Part shown: piece by piece, positions 46,510 to 56,094 of the stretch
Layout of the letters: every line of letters begins with the position of its first letter
Position numbering within the stretch: position 1 is the stretch's first letter
NCBI GenBank assembly: GCA_963768765.1
Contig: CAVYJK010000024.1
Span: forward strand, 1 to 64,000
Source: DASWLF01 sp963768765
GTDB lineage: Bacteria; Desulfobacterota; Desulfobaccia; Desulfobaccales; 0-14-0-80-60-11
DNA length: 64,000 nt
Direction: 5' to 3'
The notes under the pieces: generated by a model
What the model saw: the letters and a program-made list of their open reading frames with translations, nothing else
Told to the model about the DNA's origin: nothing
Databases searched by the model: none
Position numbers and translations under genes: made by a program

Positions 46510-47326
46510 GCCTCGGAGAAATCGATGCAGCGCCTTCAGTTCCCGCCAGAGGGGCAGAACCTGGGCCAGGGGCAAGGAATTGGGCCCGTCGCATAAGGCC
46601 GCTTCCGGGTGAGGGTGGACCTCCATGAACAGGGCGTCCACGCCCACCGCCACCCCGGCCCGGGCGAGAGGGGGAATGAACTGGCGCTGCCCCCCGGAGC
46701 AGGTCCCCTGGCCGCCGGGGAGCTGGACGCTGTGGGTGACGTCCAGGACCACCGGGCAGCCCAGCTCCCGCATGATGGGCAGGCTGCGGAAGTCCACCAC
46801 CAGGTTGTTGTAGCCCAACATGGTCCCCCGTTCGGTGAGCAGGATCTGGTCATTCCCCGTGGACCGGGCCTTGGCCACCACCGGCGCCAGGTCCCAGGGG
46901 GCCAGAAACTTGCCCTTTCTTAATATTGACCACCTTGCCGGTGGCGGCGGCGGCCACCACCAGGTCCGTCTGGCGGCAAAGAAAAGCGGGAATCTGCAGG
47001 ACGTCCAAGACCCGGGCGGCCGGCGCCACTTCGGAGACCTGGTGCACGTCGGAGAGCACCGGCAGCCCCACCTCGGCCTTCACCCGGGCCAGGATCTCCA
47101 GCCCGGCCTCCAGGCCGGGCCCCCGGAATGAAGTCACGGAAGTGCGGTTGGCCTTGTCGTAAGAGGCTTTGAAAATCAACGGCAGGGAGAGCTGGACGGC
47201 ATAACCCTTCAGAGCCCGGGCGATCTCCAGGGTGGCCGCGGCGGACTCCATGACGCAGGGCCCGGCGATCATCACCAGACCCCCGCCGCCAACCTCAAAA
47301 TCGGCGATTTGAACTTGATTAATCAT
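46504..47326 (-). CDS. kdsA: 3-deoxy-8-phosphooctulonate synthase (frameshifted by one base)
   Basis: Condenses arabinose 5-phosphate with PEP to Kdo-8-phosphate. Motifs: LVMIAGPCVMESAAATLEIA, LPLIFKASYDKANRTSVTSF followed by RGPGLEAGLEIL, VGLPVLSDVHQVSEVAPAAR, DVLQIPAFLCRQTDLVVAAA, VVNIKKGQ. One extra T near 46,910 then shifts the frame; the continuation is LAPWDL..VVAKARSTGNDQ, LTERGTMLGYNNLVVDFRSL, VVLDVTHSVQLPGGQGT. Essential for LPS in most Gram-negatives, so the break is probably an error. Confidence 0.9.
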
Positions 47327-47330
47327 TGGT

Positions 47331-47530
47331 TGATTGGGGGAGGGGGCTAAGGGCTTTTTTGTAAGTGGCCCTCACCCCTCCCCCAAGCCCCCACCCCCAA
47401 TCCCTTAAGGGGTATTTATATGGCCGGGGAAGTCGGGCTTTTAGCTCGCCTTCCCCGGCCCTTATGCGGGTTGGGAGGGGGGTGTGGGGGGAGGGCAGGG
47501 GCGAAGTCCCTGGCCCTCCCCCCACTCATC
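47331..47530 (+). repeat. G-rich multi-hairpin intergenic element
   Basis: Three successive hairpins between pyrG and kdsA. The first joins a GGGGGAGGGGGCTAAGGGC arm to GCCCTCACCCCTCCCCC. The second is GGCCGGGGAAGTCGGGC...GCCTTCCCCGGCC. The third is GGGGGGAGGGCAGGG...CCCTGGCCCTCCCCCC. Linker CACCCCCAATCCCTTAAGG. The same layout recurs at 24104-24254 (inverted) and 57926-58102. Confidence 0.8.
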
Positions 47531-47537
47531 CGTCTCC

Positions 47538-49196
47538 TCAAATCTCTTCGCCCGGTTTTATCAGGCCCCGTTTATATTCCAGGCAGGCCCGGATGTAGTC
47601 CTTAAACAGGGGGTGCGGTTTCATGGGCCGGGATTTGAATTCCGGGTGGAACTGGCACCCCAGGAACCAGGGGTGGTCTTTGAGTTCCACGATCTCGATG
47701 AGTTCGCCGTTGGGGGAGGTGCCGGTGAGCCGCAGGCCCGCGGCGCTCAGCTTTTCCCGGTAGGCGTTGTTGAACTCGTAGCGGTGGCGGTGCCGTTCCA
47801 TAATCTGGGTATCGCCGTAGGCCTGCTCCGCCAGGGACCCCTCCTTGAGCACGCAGGGGTAAGCCCCCAGGCGCATGGTGCCGCCTTTTTCCGTTTCCCG
47901 GTCCCGGTGGATGATGGCGTCCCGGCGGTAGTCGTACCACTCCCGCATGAGGTAGATGACCGGGTCCGGGGCCTCGGGGTCGAATTCCTCGCTGGTGGCG
48001 CCCTCTATACCGGCCACGTGGCGGGCGAACTCGATGACCGCCAGCTGCATGCCGAAGCAGATGCCGAAGTAGGGCACCCGGTGTTCCCGGGCGTAGCGGA
48101 TGGCCTGGATTTTGCCTTCCACGCCCCGGACCCCGAAGCCGCCGGGCACCAGGATGCCGTGGAGGTGGCCCAGGAGGGCTTCGGGGCCTTCCCGCTCCAC
48201 CCGTTCGGAGTCGATGTAGGTCAGGGCCACCTGGGCTTCCTGGGCCATGCCGCCGTGGACCAGGGCCTCGTGCAGGCTCTTGTAGGACTCCCTCAGGTCC
48301 ACGTATTTCCCCACGATGCCGATCTCCACCCGGTCCTTGGGGTGCTTGATGCGGGAGACCAGCTCTTCCCACTGCTCCAGGCGGGGGGCCCGGGTCCAGA
48401 TGTTCAGGACCTCCACCAGGCGGTCGTCCAGTCCCTCCTCATGCAGCAGCAGGGGGATTTCATAGATGTTGTCCACGTCCTGGGCGGTGATCACCGCTTC
48501 GGGGCCCACGTTGCAAAACAGGGCGATCTTGGCCTTGATGTCCCGGCTCAGGGTTTTTTCGGTGCGGCAGAGCAGGATGTTGGGCTGGATACCGATGGAG
48601 CGCAGTTCCTTGACGCTGTGCTGGGTGGGCTTGGTCTTCACTTCGCCGGCGCTTTTGATATAGGGCACCAGGGTGAGATGGATGTAGCAGACGTTCTTGG
48701 CGCCCAGGTCGCCTTTGAGCTGGCGGATGGCCTCCAGGAAGGGGAGACTTTCGATGTCGCCCACGGTGCCGCCGATCTCGATGATGGCCACGTCCACGGT
48801 GGGGGCCACCTTGAGGATGGACTGCTTGATTTCGTCGGTGATGTGGGGGATGACCTGGACCGTGCCCCCCAGGTAGTCCCCCCGGCGCTCCTTGGTGATG
48901 ACGTCGAAATAGATGCGCCCGGAGGTGAAGTTGTTTTCCTGCCCCAAGGTGACGGAAGTGTAGCGTTCGTAGTGCCCCAGGTCCAGGTCGGTTTCGGCGC
49001 CGTCTTCGGTGACGAACACCTCGCCGTGCTGAAAGGGGTTCATGGTGCCAGGGTCCACGTTGATATACGGGTCCAGCTTCTGGAAGGTGACCCGGAGGCC
49101 CCGGGACTCCAGCAGGGCGCCGATGGCCGCGGCCGCCACGCCCTTGCCCAGGGAGGACAGCACCCCGCCGGTGATGAAGATGATTTTCGTTTTCAC
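47538..49196 (-). CDS. pyrG: CTP synthase
   Basis: A 552-residue enzyme that aminates UTP to CTP with glutamine. Synthase domain: KIIFITGGVLSSLGKGVAAA, QKLDPYINVDPGTMNPFQHG, EVFVTEDGAETDLDLGHYER; glutaminase domain from about residue 300 with GILVPGGFGVRGVEGKIQAI, YFGICFGMQLAVIEFARHVA (nucleophile Cys in GICFGMQ) and FLGCQFHPEFKSRP (His/Glu). Start GTG 49196 with AAGGGAC upstream is chosen over an upstream start at 49232 because homology begins at KTKIIF. First gene of the kds-lpt-rpoN block; CTP is needed for CMP-Kdo. Confidence 0.96.
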   Translation of the reverse strand: MKTKIIFITGGVLSSLGKGVAAAAIGALLESRGLRVTFQKLDPYINVDPGTMNPFQHGEVFVTEDGAETDLDLGHYERYTSVTLGQENNFTSGRIYFDVITKERRGDYLGGTVQVIPHITDEIKQSILKVAPTVDVAIIEIGGTVGDIESLPFLEAIRQLKGDLGAKNVCYIHLTLVPYIKSAGEVKTKPTQHSVKELRSIGIQPNILLCRTEKTLSRDIKAKIALFCNVGPEAVITAQDVDNIYEIPLLLHEEGLDDRLVEVLNIWTRAPRLEQWEELVSRIKHPKDRVEIGIVGKYVDLRESYKSLHEALVHGGMAQEAQVALTYIDSERVEREGPEALLGHLHGILVPGGFGVRGVEGKIQAIRYAREHRVPYFGICFGMQLAVIEFARHVAGIEGATSEEFDPEAPDPVIYLMREWYDYRRDAIIHRDRETEKGGTMRLGAYPCVLKEGSLAEQAYGDTQIMERHRHRYEFNNAYREKLSAAGLRLTGTSPNGELIEIVELKDHPWFLGCQFHPEFKSRPMKPHPLFKDYIRACLEYKRGLIKPGEEI

Positions 49197-49399
49197 AAGT
49201 CCCTTAATATACCGACCCACCCCGGTTGTCAAGCCGCGTGAAGGGTGGGCTTTCCGGATCAGAAAAGCCCGGAAAGCCGCGCTCCGGTTAGGGACCGGGC
49301 GCCGATAAGAGGCTTTTTAAAGAGAAATGGACAGTAAGAAGATGTTTGTTTCCTGGGGAAGTCGGTTGGAGATGGATACCCTGGTCGGCAAGAGATACC

Positions 49400-49425
49400 C
49401 CAGGGAGGACCGAAGCCCTCCCTGG
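49400..49425 (-). terminator. hairpin downstream of the TadG-like gene
   Basis: CCAGGGAGG (49400-49408), 8-nt loop, CCTCCCTGG (49417-49425). It lies 17 nt past the gene end; no clear U-tract, so termination efficiency is uncertain. Confidence 0.55.
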
Positions 49426-49441
49426 TCTGAAGTAATCAAGA

Positions 49442-50884
49442 TTACTTTACTAACCTGGCAATGGCATCAATTGCCCCCACATTACTTGGAGCCCCGGGAT
49501 TGATCGCCTGGTTCGAGAGTCCGCCGGGAACGCTGCCGTAGGGGGAGACGGTGCTGGAATCAACGGGTATTTCCACGGTCACCGAGTTGGCATTGCGGCA
49601 ACTGAGGGAACTTTTCACCATGCAGTCCAGGGTGCTCAGATACTTATTCCCATCCTTGGCGGGGGAATATGAGCTGCAATCATCACAGGTGTCGACATAG
49701 TTAACCGCGATGATGTCAACATTGGCAAACCCGCTGACGTAGATGGGCACATTGCCGCCTTCATAAGTCTGGGTCCAGAAAGTGAAGCAGGCCTGGGCTT
49801 CCGGCACCCCCAGGCTGAGCAGCCGGGCCAGGTTCCATAAGCCCCGCTGCAGTCGTTGGGCCAGCGGGTTTTGATCGGCATAGACCGGCACGCAAACCCG
49901 CCACTTGTGGGTGGTGGAGTCTTTCTTGGCATCGTAGGCGCTCTTGAAGGCCTGAAAGATGTCCTTGATGTTGCTGGCCCATTGATATTCGCTGATGGGG
50001 TAGAGCCGGGTTCCCCTTGCTATAGGCCGAATCGCCGTCCCGCTGGTGTAATTCTTCTTCAGATTGTTAACTACGGTGCTGGGGACCGGGTCCCCGTTGT
50101 TCACCAGGAACATATAACCCTTGACAGTGTCGTTGGCGAACTTGTCGAACTGGGGTTTGTTAAGATTACTTTGATAAAAAGTGTCACTCCCCAGGTCCTT
50201 GAAAGTGAATTGCTTAGGTCCGCTGGCGACGGCTTCGGCACAGAAAAGGTCGGCAAACCAGGAGCGCCCATCCGATTTGGCAGCCGTAAGCACGCTGGTG
50301 GGTAGGGCCAGCGGCACGTTGACGCCTCCCGGCACGTTGGGCGGCGCTGAAGAGATATAGCCCCGATAGGCGGTGGCCGCAGCCCGCACCTCCGAGGTCT
50401 TGAAGCCTAAAATGCCGGCAAAAAAGTTGGTCACCGGGCCGTAACTGAACCCGGCAGCCCGCCGGAGAGTTACCTGCACCGCGTTGGCATTGGAGTAAGG
50501 GTCGCAGGAAGAGCCAATTTTGGTCCAGGCGGTACTGGGACTTACTCGGTCATCCCATTCTCCAAAGAGGATGGTCAGATCCGTACGGCTATCCTGCGGG
50601 ACTGACGGCAGACCCGCCAGTTCGCTCTGGCGCTGCGCCACGGTTTTCGCAGCCGCCGTGGCGGCAGAGGAATCCCGCAATCCCTGATCCGAGACCAGGA
50701 CCCCTGCCGCGGCCAGCGCCGCGGCATCGGCGGTATTTTGTAAGTTATTGCGGACGGTGTAAAGCTGGCCCATGTCCACGGCCAGGCTGGCCATCCCTAA
50801 GAAGGCCACCAAGCCCAGAGCCGCGATGATCGCCACAGAGCCCCTTGAGTCCTTAATAAACGCGCCCCAAACTCCCTTTTTCAT
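49442..50884 (-). CDS. TadG-like pilus-associated protein (copy 2)
   Basis: A 480-residue protein. N-terminal DSRGSVAIIAALGLVAFLGM followed by ASLAVDMGQLYTVRNNLQNT and ADAAALAAA is the TadG/DUF2134 signature: a type-IV-pilin-like hydrophobic helix followed by the vWA-precursor helix. The large C-terminal part is secreted/periplasmic, with paired cysteines (DTCDDCSSY, CMVKSSLSC). It is preceded by a TadE gene 90 nt upstream. Tad proteins serve adhesive pili or related secretion; no TadA, B, C or Z gene is in the window. Confidence 0.8.
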   Translation of the reverse strand: MKKGVWGAFIKDSRGSVAIIAALGLVAFLGMASLAVDMGQLYTVRNNLQNTADAAALAAAGVLVSDQGLRDSSAATAAAKTVAQRQSELAGLPSVPQDSRTDLTILFGEWDDRVSPSTAWTKIGSSCDPYSNANAVQVTLRRAAGFSYGPVTNFFAGILGFKTSEVRAAATAYRGYISSAPPNVPGGVNVPLALPTSVLTAAKSDGRSWFADLFCAEAVASGPKQFTFKDLGSDTFYQSNLNKPQFDKFANDTVKGYMFLVNNGDPVPSTVVNNLKKNYTSGTAIRPIARGTRLYPISEYQWASNIKDIFQAFKSAYDAKKDSTTHKWRVCVPVYADQNPLAQRLQRGLWNLARLLSLGVPEAQACFTFWTQTYEGGNVPIYVSGFANVDIIAVNYVDTCDDCSSYSPAKDGNKYLSTLDCMVKSSLSCRNANSVTVEIPVDSSTVSPYGSVPGGLSNQAINPGAPSNVGAIDAIARLVK

Positions 50885-50974
50885 GGCCGCCTCCTGTAAT
50901 CAAAACGTTTTTGGACATCTTAAAGCCCCGCAATCCAGGCGTGTTTCCCTTGCTGTGCTTGACTTCTCGCCATC

Positions 50975-51448
50975 TCATTCACATTGCATAACCGTGGTCG
51001 CCTTGAGGGTTTTCTGGCTACCCAATCCCGGAATAAGACCCGAAAGGAGAAACCAGGTCTTCGTGGCTGTGACGCTAACCTCCACCGGGGCGCCCTTCGT
51101 GCCGGTGGTATACCCGGTGCCTGCCACCGTTACATCGGGATTGGCATTGGCCGGCAGGCTGGATTTGGCCAAATAATTGTTCAGCACGTAGTCTTTGATG
51201 GTTGGGTTGAAGGTATTGGGGGGTTTGCGCGCATTGGTGGCAGGATTGAATTGATACATTACCCCGTAGCGGGCCCCCTCCCGGCTGGCGTTGGTAACAA
51301 TTTGTTTCATATACCAGGCATGGCCGAAATCCAGAATGCCGCAAACCAGTAAAATGAAAACGATCCCGATGACGGCAAACTCCACGGACACTCCTCCGGC
51401 CTCGTCTCTCAGGAGACTGCAAAAGAAACGATGACATCGCCTCAGCAT
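50975..51448 (-). CDS. TadE-family protein (copy 2)
   Basis: A 157-residue pseudopilin-like protein: LLRDEAGGVSVEFAVIGIVF, with the processing-site-like G-x(3)-VEFA, then ILLVCGILDFGHAWYMKQIV, and NASREGARYGVMYQFNP. It is clearly paralogous to the TadE at 52928-53404 (shared DFGHAWYMKQ, NASREGARYG and a similar C-terminus, VTATKTWFLLSGLIPGLGSQ versus VTARKNWLVIGKLVPGLASY). A pair duplication gave rise to the two TadE-TadG modules. Confidence 0.85.
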   Translation of the reverse strand: MLRRCHRFFCSLLRDEAGGVSVEFAVIGIVFILLVCGILDFGHAWYMKQIVTNASREGARYGVMYQFNPATNARKPPNTFNPTIKDYVLNNYLAKSSLPANANPDVTVAGTGYTTGTKGAPVEVSVTATKTWFLLSGLIPGLGSQKTLKATTVMQCE

Positions 51449-51853
51449 AGGCCACCTCTTTCTTCTTTCCCGAGCGCTGGCACCCGATTTAATTTGGTTT
51501 ATCGGTTGCGCAGCCCTGCCGGTAGCTAACGTTCACCCATGTTCGAACATAATGGGTCAGCGGGTTAATAGCAATACAGACAAACCCTGATTATTGACTA
51601 AGGAATAGCTTACTTACCTCTTCGATTTCCTTCAGATAAATTGGGAATTGGGTGAGCTAAGGGTTAAGAAGATTTTCTTGATCGAGATCCTGAATAGATA
51701 TTGCCGAGTACCAGCGGGGATATCTGAGGGGCAACCTTTCTATCTCGAGGGAAGAAGAATATGGCTATTTAGCCCGGTCCCAGCCCCCAAAGTGAAGCTG
51801 GGACCCGGAGCCGCCGTGTCAGCGCGAGGGCGGCCGCCACGGCAGGGCCATCT
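51449..51853. other. spacer between the two TadE-TadG modules
   Basis: About 400 bases without a credible gene. It contains the palindrome ATGTTCGAACAT (51539-51550) within CCCATGTTCGAACATAATGGG, an operator-like site about 90 nt upstream of the copy-2 TadE start. The rest is ordinary spacer. Confidence 0.45.
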
Positions 51854-52918
51854 TTAATTGACCAGCTTCGTGTTCGGACTCATCCCGGAAGCTCCAAAGC
51901 TGGATCCACCGGAAGTGGCATCGTAATCGACGTAGTCTTTGACAAAGTGGCCCTGGATGTATTTGCTGCTGCCTCCCTCGGCGGCCTCCACGTAGAAAGC
52001 CACAAAAGCCAAAATCGGAGTAGTGGCATGGGTGTCGAAGTTGTCCGCCACTATGGGGAGCAAGCCCGTTTTGCCGACCTGGGTGGCCATGTCCTCATAA
52101 AGGGTGGTTTTGGTCCCCGGCTCGATCCAGATCGGGTCGCCCACTTTCAACGGGGTGGGATTGCCGTCGTCGATGAGCTCCCGGATGGTGGGGACGTTGT
52201 TGGCATCGGAGAGAAATGAAGTCCACTGGCCGCCGTCGGGACTGTGGTAATCGGAACCGATGCGAAAGGACATGGGAGGATTATCGTTATAATGATTCTG
52301 CATCCAATTCTGCACCCAGGAGATGGGGGTGGCAAAGGGAAAACAGGAGTCGGCCGGGACCTGCTTGATCCCCTTGGTCTTATCGGGCAAAGCCGCGGCT
52401 ACGGCCTGGGCCGCAGGACTGGAATTGGCAATTCCCAGGATTGAGGCGAAGGAAAACTTCAAGGGGCCGCTGTTGGCCCCCGCCTTCTTGTCAATCCTGA
52501 CCCGCACCGCGGGCACGATGAGGGCGGTGGGCACCGTGCTCTGCGGCAACAAATTTATGGTCCCGTCGGCGCCCTTGGGGGCCGTGTTCCAGTTCCAGGT
52601 TAGATTCCAGAACCCCGGCTGGATGCTGCTGTCGCTGATGAGGGCGCCGTCCAGTTTGTTTTTCGTGACCGTGTTGCTGGCGGCGCTGGTGCCGCCGCTC
52701 CAGTTGGGAATGTTGTTAACGGCGTTGATGCACAGGGCGCGGGCCCCGGCCAGGGCCCCGGCATCCGCGCCTCGCTGCAGTTCCCCTTTCGCCGTCACCA
52801 GATGGCCGATGTCCAATGTCAGGGCGGTGGCTCCCAAGAATGCCACCAGACACACCGCCACCGTGGTGCTGACGGCTCCGTGTTGTTCCTTTAGCAGATG
52901 TCTCATCTTTTCTAACAT
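51854..52918 (-). CDS. TadG-like pilus-associated protein (copy 1)
   Basis: A 354-residue protein. KEQHGAVSTTVAVCLVAFLG followed by ATALTLDIGHLVTAKGELQR and GADAGALAGARAL is the TadG helix motif, followed by a secreted beta-rich part (VRVRIDKKAGANSGPLKFSF, ILGIANSSPAAQAVAAALPD). Closely follows its TadE partner (9 nt). It shares the N-terminal architecture with the copy at 49442 but is shorter and divergent afterwards. Confidence 0.8.
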   Translation of the reverse strand: MLEKMRHLLKEQHGAVSTTVAVCLVAFLGATALTLDIGHLVTAKGELQRGADAGALAGARALCINAVNNIPNWSGGTSAASNTVTKNKLDGALISDSSIQPGFWNLTWNWNTAPKGADGTINLLPQSTVPTALIVPAVRVRIDKKAGANSGPLKFSFASILGIANSSPAAQAVAAALPDKTKGIKQVPADSCFPFATPISWVQNWMQNHYNDNPPMSFRIGSDYHSPDGGQWTSFLSDANNVPTIRELIDDGNPTPLKVGDPIWIEPGTKTTLYEDMATQVGKTGLLPIVADNFDTHATTPILAFVAFYVEAAEGGSSKYIQGHFVKDYVDYDATSGGSSFGASGMSPNTKLVN

Positions 52919-52927
52919 GGCCCACTC

Positions 52928-53404
52928 CTACTCGCATTTCATATCGGTTTTGGTCGATATGTCTATATAACTGGCCAAGCCTGGCACCAGCTTACCGATT
53001 ACCAGCCAGTTTTTCCTGGCGGTCACCGTGACCGTCAGGTCTTCTCCCGTGAGGTTGGCGACATTGGTTTCGGTGGCCGCGGCCCCCCCCAAGGTCACGT
53101 TGGGGTTGGAGTCGGCCGGCAGCATGCTGCTTAGGCCCCAGGTGTTCTTCACGTAGTCTTGAATATTCAAGCTTGTAGGCAGCACGCGGTTGCCGCTGGT
53201 GTCGGTCTGGTACCGGGTCCCATAACGGGCCCCCTCCCGGCTGGCGTTGACCATGAGCTGCTTCATGTACCAGGCGTGGCCAAAGTCCACGATGCCGAAG
53301 GTCAGGAGCAGGAAAACCGGCAGGATAATGGCGAACTCCACGGCCGAACTTCCTTGTCTTTGGCGACAAAACCGGGTCAGGGAACCACGCCACCTGGAAA
53401 GCAT
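52928..53404 (-). CDS. TadE-family protein (copy 1)
   Basis: Start ATG 53404 (AGGAG upstream, MLSRWRGSLTRFCRQ) is preferred over a frame-start at 53497, which adds a non-homologous charged leader. 158 residues: RQGSSAVEFAIILPVFLLLT, FGIVDFGHAWYMKQLMVNAS, REGARYG, then a mixed periplasmic domain. Pairs with the TadG-like gene downstream. Confidence 0.82.
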   Translation of the reverse strand: MLSRWRGSLTRFCRQRQGSSAVEFAIILPVFLLLTFGIVDFGHAWYMKQLMVNASREGARYGTRYQTDTSGNRVLPTSLNIQDYVKNTWGLSSMLPADSNPNVTLGGAAATETNVANLTGEDLTVTVTARKNWLVIGKLVPGLASYIDISTKTDMKCE

Positions 53405-53710
53405 CTCCGCAACTCCTCCAAATAAGATTTTCAAGGTCCGCCGCGGCGGCTCCTTTTCCGGCCCGGATCTAACCTCCAACACCCCCTTAGGATCCATACG
53501 CCTCTGATCCGGGGAAAGAATCTTTCTGATGGAAACAATTTAATAGTAATGGAAAAAGACACCATCAGGAAAAACCTGAATTTTGGGGGAGAAAAGTCTG
53601 AAATGCACCGGAAAAATGGGCGGGAACACCCGGGCGAAACGACGAAGGCAGCCTCGGGGGCATGGCCGGGCCAGGGCGACGGGGAGAACTTTAGGGGCGC
53701 CGGGGTCTGG

Positions 53711-54830
53711 TTAAATCAAGAGATGGGGGTTTCCCAGACGGACCCGCCGCAGTCCGGCCTCCTCGGCCGCCCTCTTGGCTTTGAGGGCGAAATTCCTGGA
53801 AGTGACGGGCAAATCGTTGAGGTGGAACTGAGGGGAAAAACCCAGGAGGCTATAGGGAATGTTGGGGTTGAGGACCGCGATGAAGCGGGCCAGGCCGTGA
53901 ATCTCCTCCAGATCCACGTAGCCCGGCACCAGCAAGGTGCTGGCGCACAGCAGCGGCACTTCCGGGCGCTCGGGGAGAAGGGCCGCCAGCCGCGGCAAAG
54001 TTCTTCAGGGTCTGGTGGTTGGAGACCCCGGTGAGGGCCAGGTGCATCTCCTCACTGAAGGCCTTGAGGTCGAACTTGATGACCCCGCCGTTGGTTAGGG
54101 AACTGGCGGCCAGGGGCTGGAGCCATTTTTCCTGCATGGCGCCGTTGGTTTCCCAGCAGATGCGGAGGCGGCGCCCCGCCTTTTGGGCCGCGTCCAGGGC
54201 CAACCGGGCCGCGGCCAGGGCGTGGGGCAACTGGGGGGTGGGGTCGCCCCCGAAGTAGCAGATGCAGGCGGTGTTCCGCCGCACCGCGGCGGCCAGGTCC
54301 GCGGCGGAGACCAACTCAGCCCGGAAGGTGGCCTTTTTGAAGGTCCAGTTCTGGCAAAAGAGGCAGTTGAAATTGCAGGCGTGATAGAAGACCGCCAGGT
54401 TGGTGTAGCCCCGCTCCGGGCCGTTGCGGCAGGCATATTTGGGATAGCCGGCCCCGGTGCCGCCGGGGCAGAACCAGTCGGCCACGCAGTTGGTGGGCAG
54501 GGGGTCGTGATAGAAGCTCAGGCCGGCCCCGGCGGGGCCGCCGCCCCGGAGCCGGCCGCCTGCCACCCGGCGGGCCCCGCAGAACCCAAAGGCGCCCTCG
54601 GGGATGCGGCAGGCGTGGAAGCACAGGGTGCACTCTTTGCCTTGGGGGTCCCGGGGCGGGGCCAGGGGGAGGCCGAAGGCCCGGCGGGACTCCTGGTGCA
54701 GGGCTTCGATCTGGGGCCAGACTGCGGCGAAGTGGCCCCGGATGCAGGCCCCGCAATAGCCCAGGCGGGGGGACAGGGTCTGGCCGGTGCGGCCACAATG
54801 GCGGCAGGAGGAGGTCATATAGAATGGCAA
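53711..54830 (-). CDS. radical SAM protein (PflA-like/AmmeMemoRadiSam type), frameshifted once
   Basis: N-terminal zinc-binding part (CRHCGRTGQ, LGYCGACI; CTLCFHACRIPEGAFGFCGA), then the radical SAM motif YHACNFNCLFCQNWTFKKA (CxxxCxxC binding the [4Fe-4S]/SAM), FGGDPTPQLPHALAAARLAL, and RICWETNGAMQEKWLQPLA. One extra base near 53,995 shifts the frame; the remainder continues RLAALLPERPEVPLLCASTL, LVPGYVDLEEIHGLARFIAV, NIPYSLLGFSPQFHL. Homologues are annotated as pyruvate-formate-lyase-activating-like enzymes of unknown substrate. No glycyl-radical enzyme is nearby. Confidence 0.8.
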
Positions 54831-54870
54831 TTACGGAAATGGTGCGTTAGGAGAGAAACGGCTGCCTAGT

Positions 54871-54925
54871 TGTCATTCTGAGCCGCCGCAGGCGGCGAAG
54901 AATCTGGACCCTTCGCCTGCGATGA
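54871..54925. repeat. CATTCTG-type element
   Basis: TGTCATTCTGAGCCGCCGCAGGCGGCGAAGAATC, with GCCGCCGC/GCGGCG hairpin and a related right arm, between the radical SAM gene and ruvB. Confidence 0.6.
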
Positions 54926-54970
54926 CCGAGAAGGTTAGCCAGAACCAATTATGGCAGTACTGATCTCAAA

Positions 54971-55996
54971 TTAAAATAACTTGGGATAGGTCCCTCTCGA
55001 GGGTATCTTGCAAAAATACTCCAGTGCCCGGCTGGTGGCCACCCGGCCCCGGGGGGTGCGTTGCAGAAAGCCGGCCTGGATGAGGAAGGGCTCATAGACC
55101 TCCTCCAGGGTGTCCTCCTCTTCGCACAACGCCGCGGCCAGGGTTCCCAGGCCCACGGGCCCGCCGTCGTAATTCTCCAGGATGGTCTTGAGAATCTGGC
55201 GGTCCATGCGGTCCAGCCCCAGCTGGTCCACGTCCAGCAGGGTGAGGGCGGCGTCGGCGCACTCTCGGTCGATCTTGCCGTCGCCCCGCACCTGGGCATA
55301 GTCCCGCACCCGTTTCAGCAGCCGGTTGGCGATCCTGGGGGTGCCCCGGCAGCGCCGGGCGATTTCCAGGGCGCCTTCCGGGTCGATGTCCACTCCCAGG
55401 ATCTGGGCGGCCCGTAGGGTAATCTTGGCCAGGTCTTCCACCCGGTAAAAGTCCACCCGCAGCATCAGGCCGAAGCGGTCCCGCAGGGCCGGGGTGAGCA
55501 GCCCGGCCCGGGTGGTGGCCCCCACCAGGGTGAAGTGGGGCAGCTCCAGCTTCAGGCAGCGGGCCCCGGGCCCCTGGCCGATGATGAGGTCCAGGCGGAA
55601 ATCCTCCATGGCGGGATAGAGGATCTCTTCCACCACCGTGGGCAACCGGTGCACTTCGTCGATGAACAGGACGTCCCGGGGCTGCAAGTTGGTGAGCAGG
55701 GCCGCCAGGTCGCCGGGGCGCTCGATGACCGGCCCCGAGGTGGCCTTGAGGCCGCCGCCCATCTCGTTGGCGATGATGTGGGCCAGGGTGGTCTTGCCCA
55801 ACCCCGGGGGACCGTGCACCAGGATGTGGTCCACAGCCTCGCCCCGGCCCAGGGCCGCGGCCATGGCCAGCTCCAGGTTGCGCCGCAACTCTTCCTGGCC
55901 CACGAACTCCTTAAGAGTCCGGGGCCGGAGACCCGCCTCCAGGCCCAGGTCGTCGGCCTGGAGCCGGGGATTGACGATGCGCTCTTCCTGAACCAT
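54971..55996 (-). CDS. ruvB: Holliday junction branch-migration ATPase RuvB
   Basis: A 341-residue AAA+ helicase: RPRTLKEFVGQEELRRNLEL, Walker A ILVHGPPGLGKTTLAHIIAN, Walker B DVLFIDEVHRLPTVVEEILY, sensor VGATTRAGLLTPALRDRFGL, C-terminal winged helix LETILENYDGGPVGLGTLAA-like (ILKTILENYDGGPVGLGTLA) and a final CKIPSRGTYPKLF. Partner ruvA/ruvC are not in the window. Confidence 0.96.
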   Translation of the reverse strand: MVQEERIVNPRLQADDLGLEAGLRPRTLKEFVGQEELRRNLELAMAAALGRGEAVDHILVHGPPGLGKTTLAHIIANEMGGGLKATSGPVIERPGDLAALLTNLQPRDVLFIDEVHRLPTVVEEILYPAMEDFRLDLIIGQGPGARCLKLELPHFTLVGATTRAGLLTPALRDRFGLMLRVDFYRVEDLAKITLRAAQILGVDIDPEGALEIARRCRGTPRIANRLLKRVRDYAQVRGDGKIDRECADAALTLLDVDQLGLDRMDRQILKTILENYDGGPVGLGTLAAALCEEEDTLEEVYEPFLIQAGFLQRTPRGRVATSRALEYFCKIPSRGTYPKLF

Positions 55997-56094
55997 TTGC
56001 AGCTAATGTACCGCAGCTTGCGCAACTTTGCAAGCCGGGACGAAAGGCGCTCCACCTCCGGAAATCCTTGGCCCGCGGCGGTTAATTTGATAGA

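Noticed and set aside
49204..49232. TTGACA/TATTAA promoter overlapping the pyrG start
   Set aside because: Transcription would begin at or after the ribosome site and start codon, leaving a leaderless message despite a visible Shine-Dalgarno; chance match is likelier.
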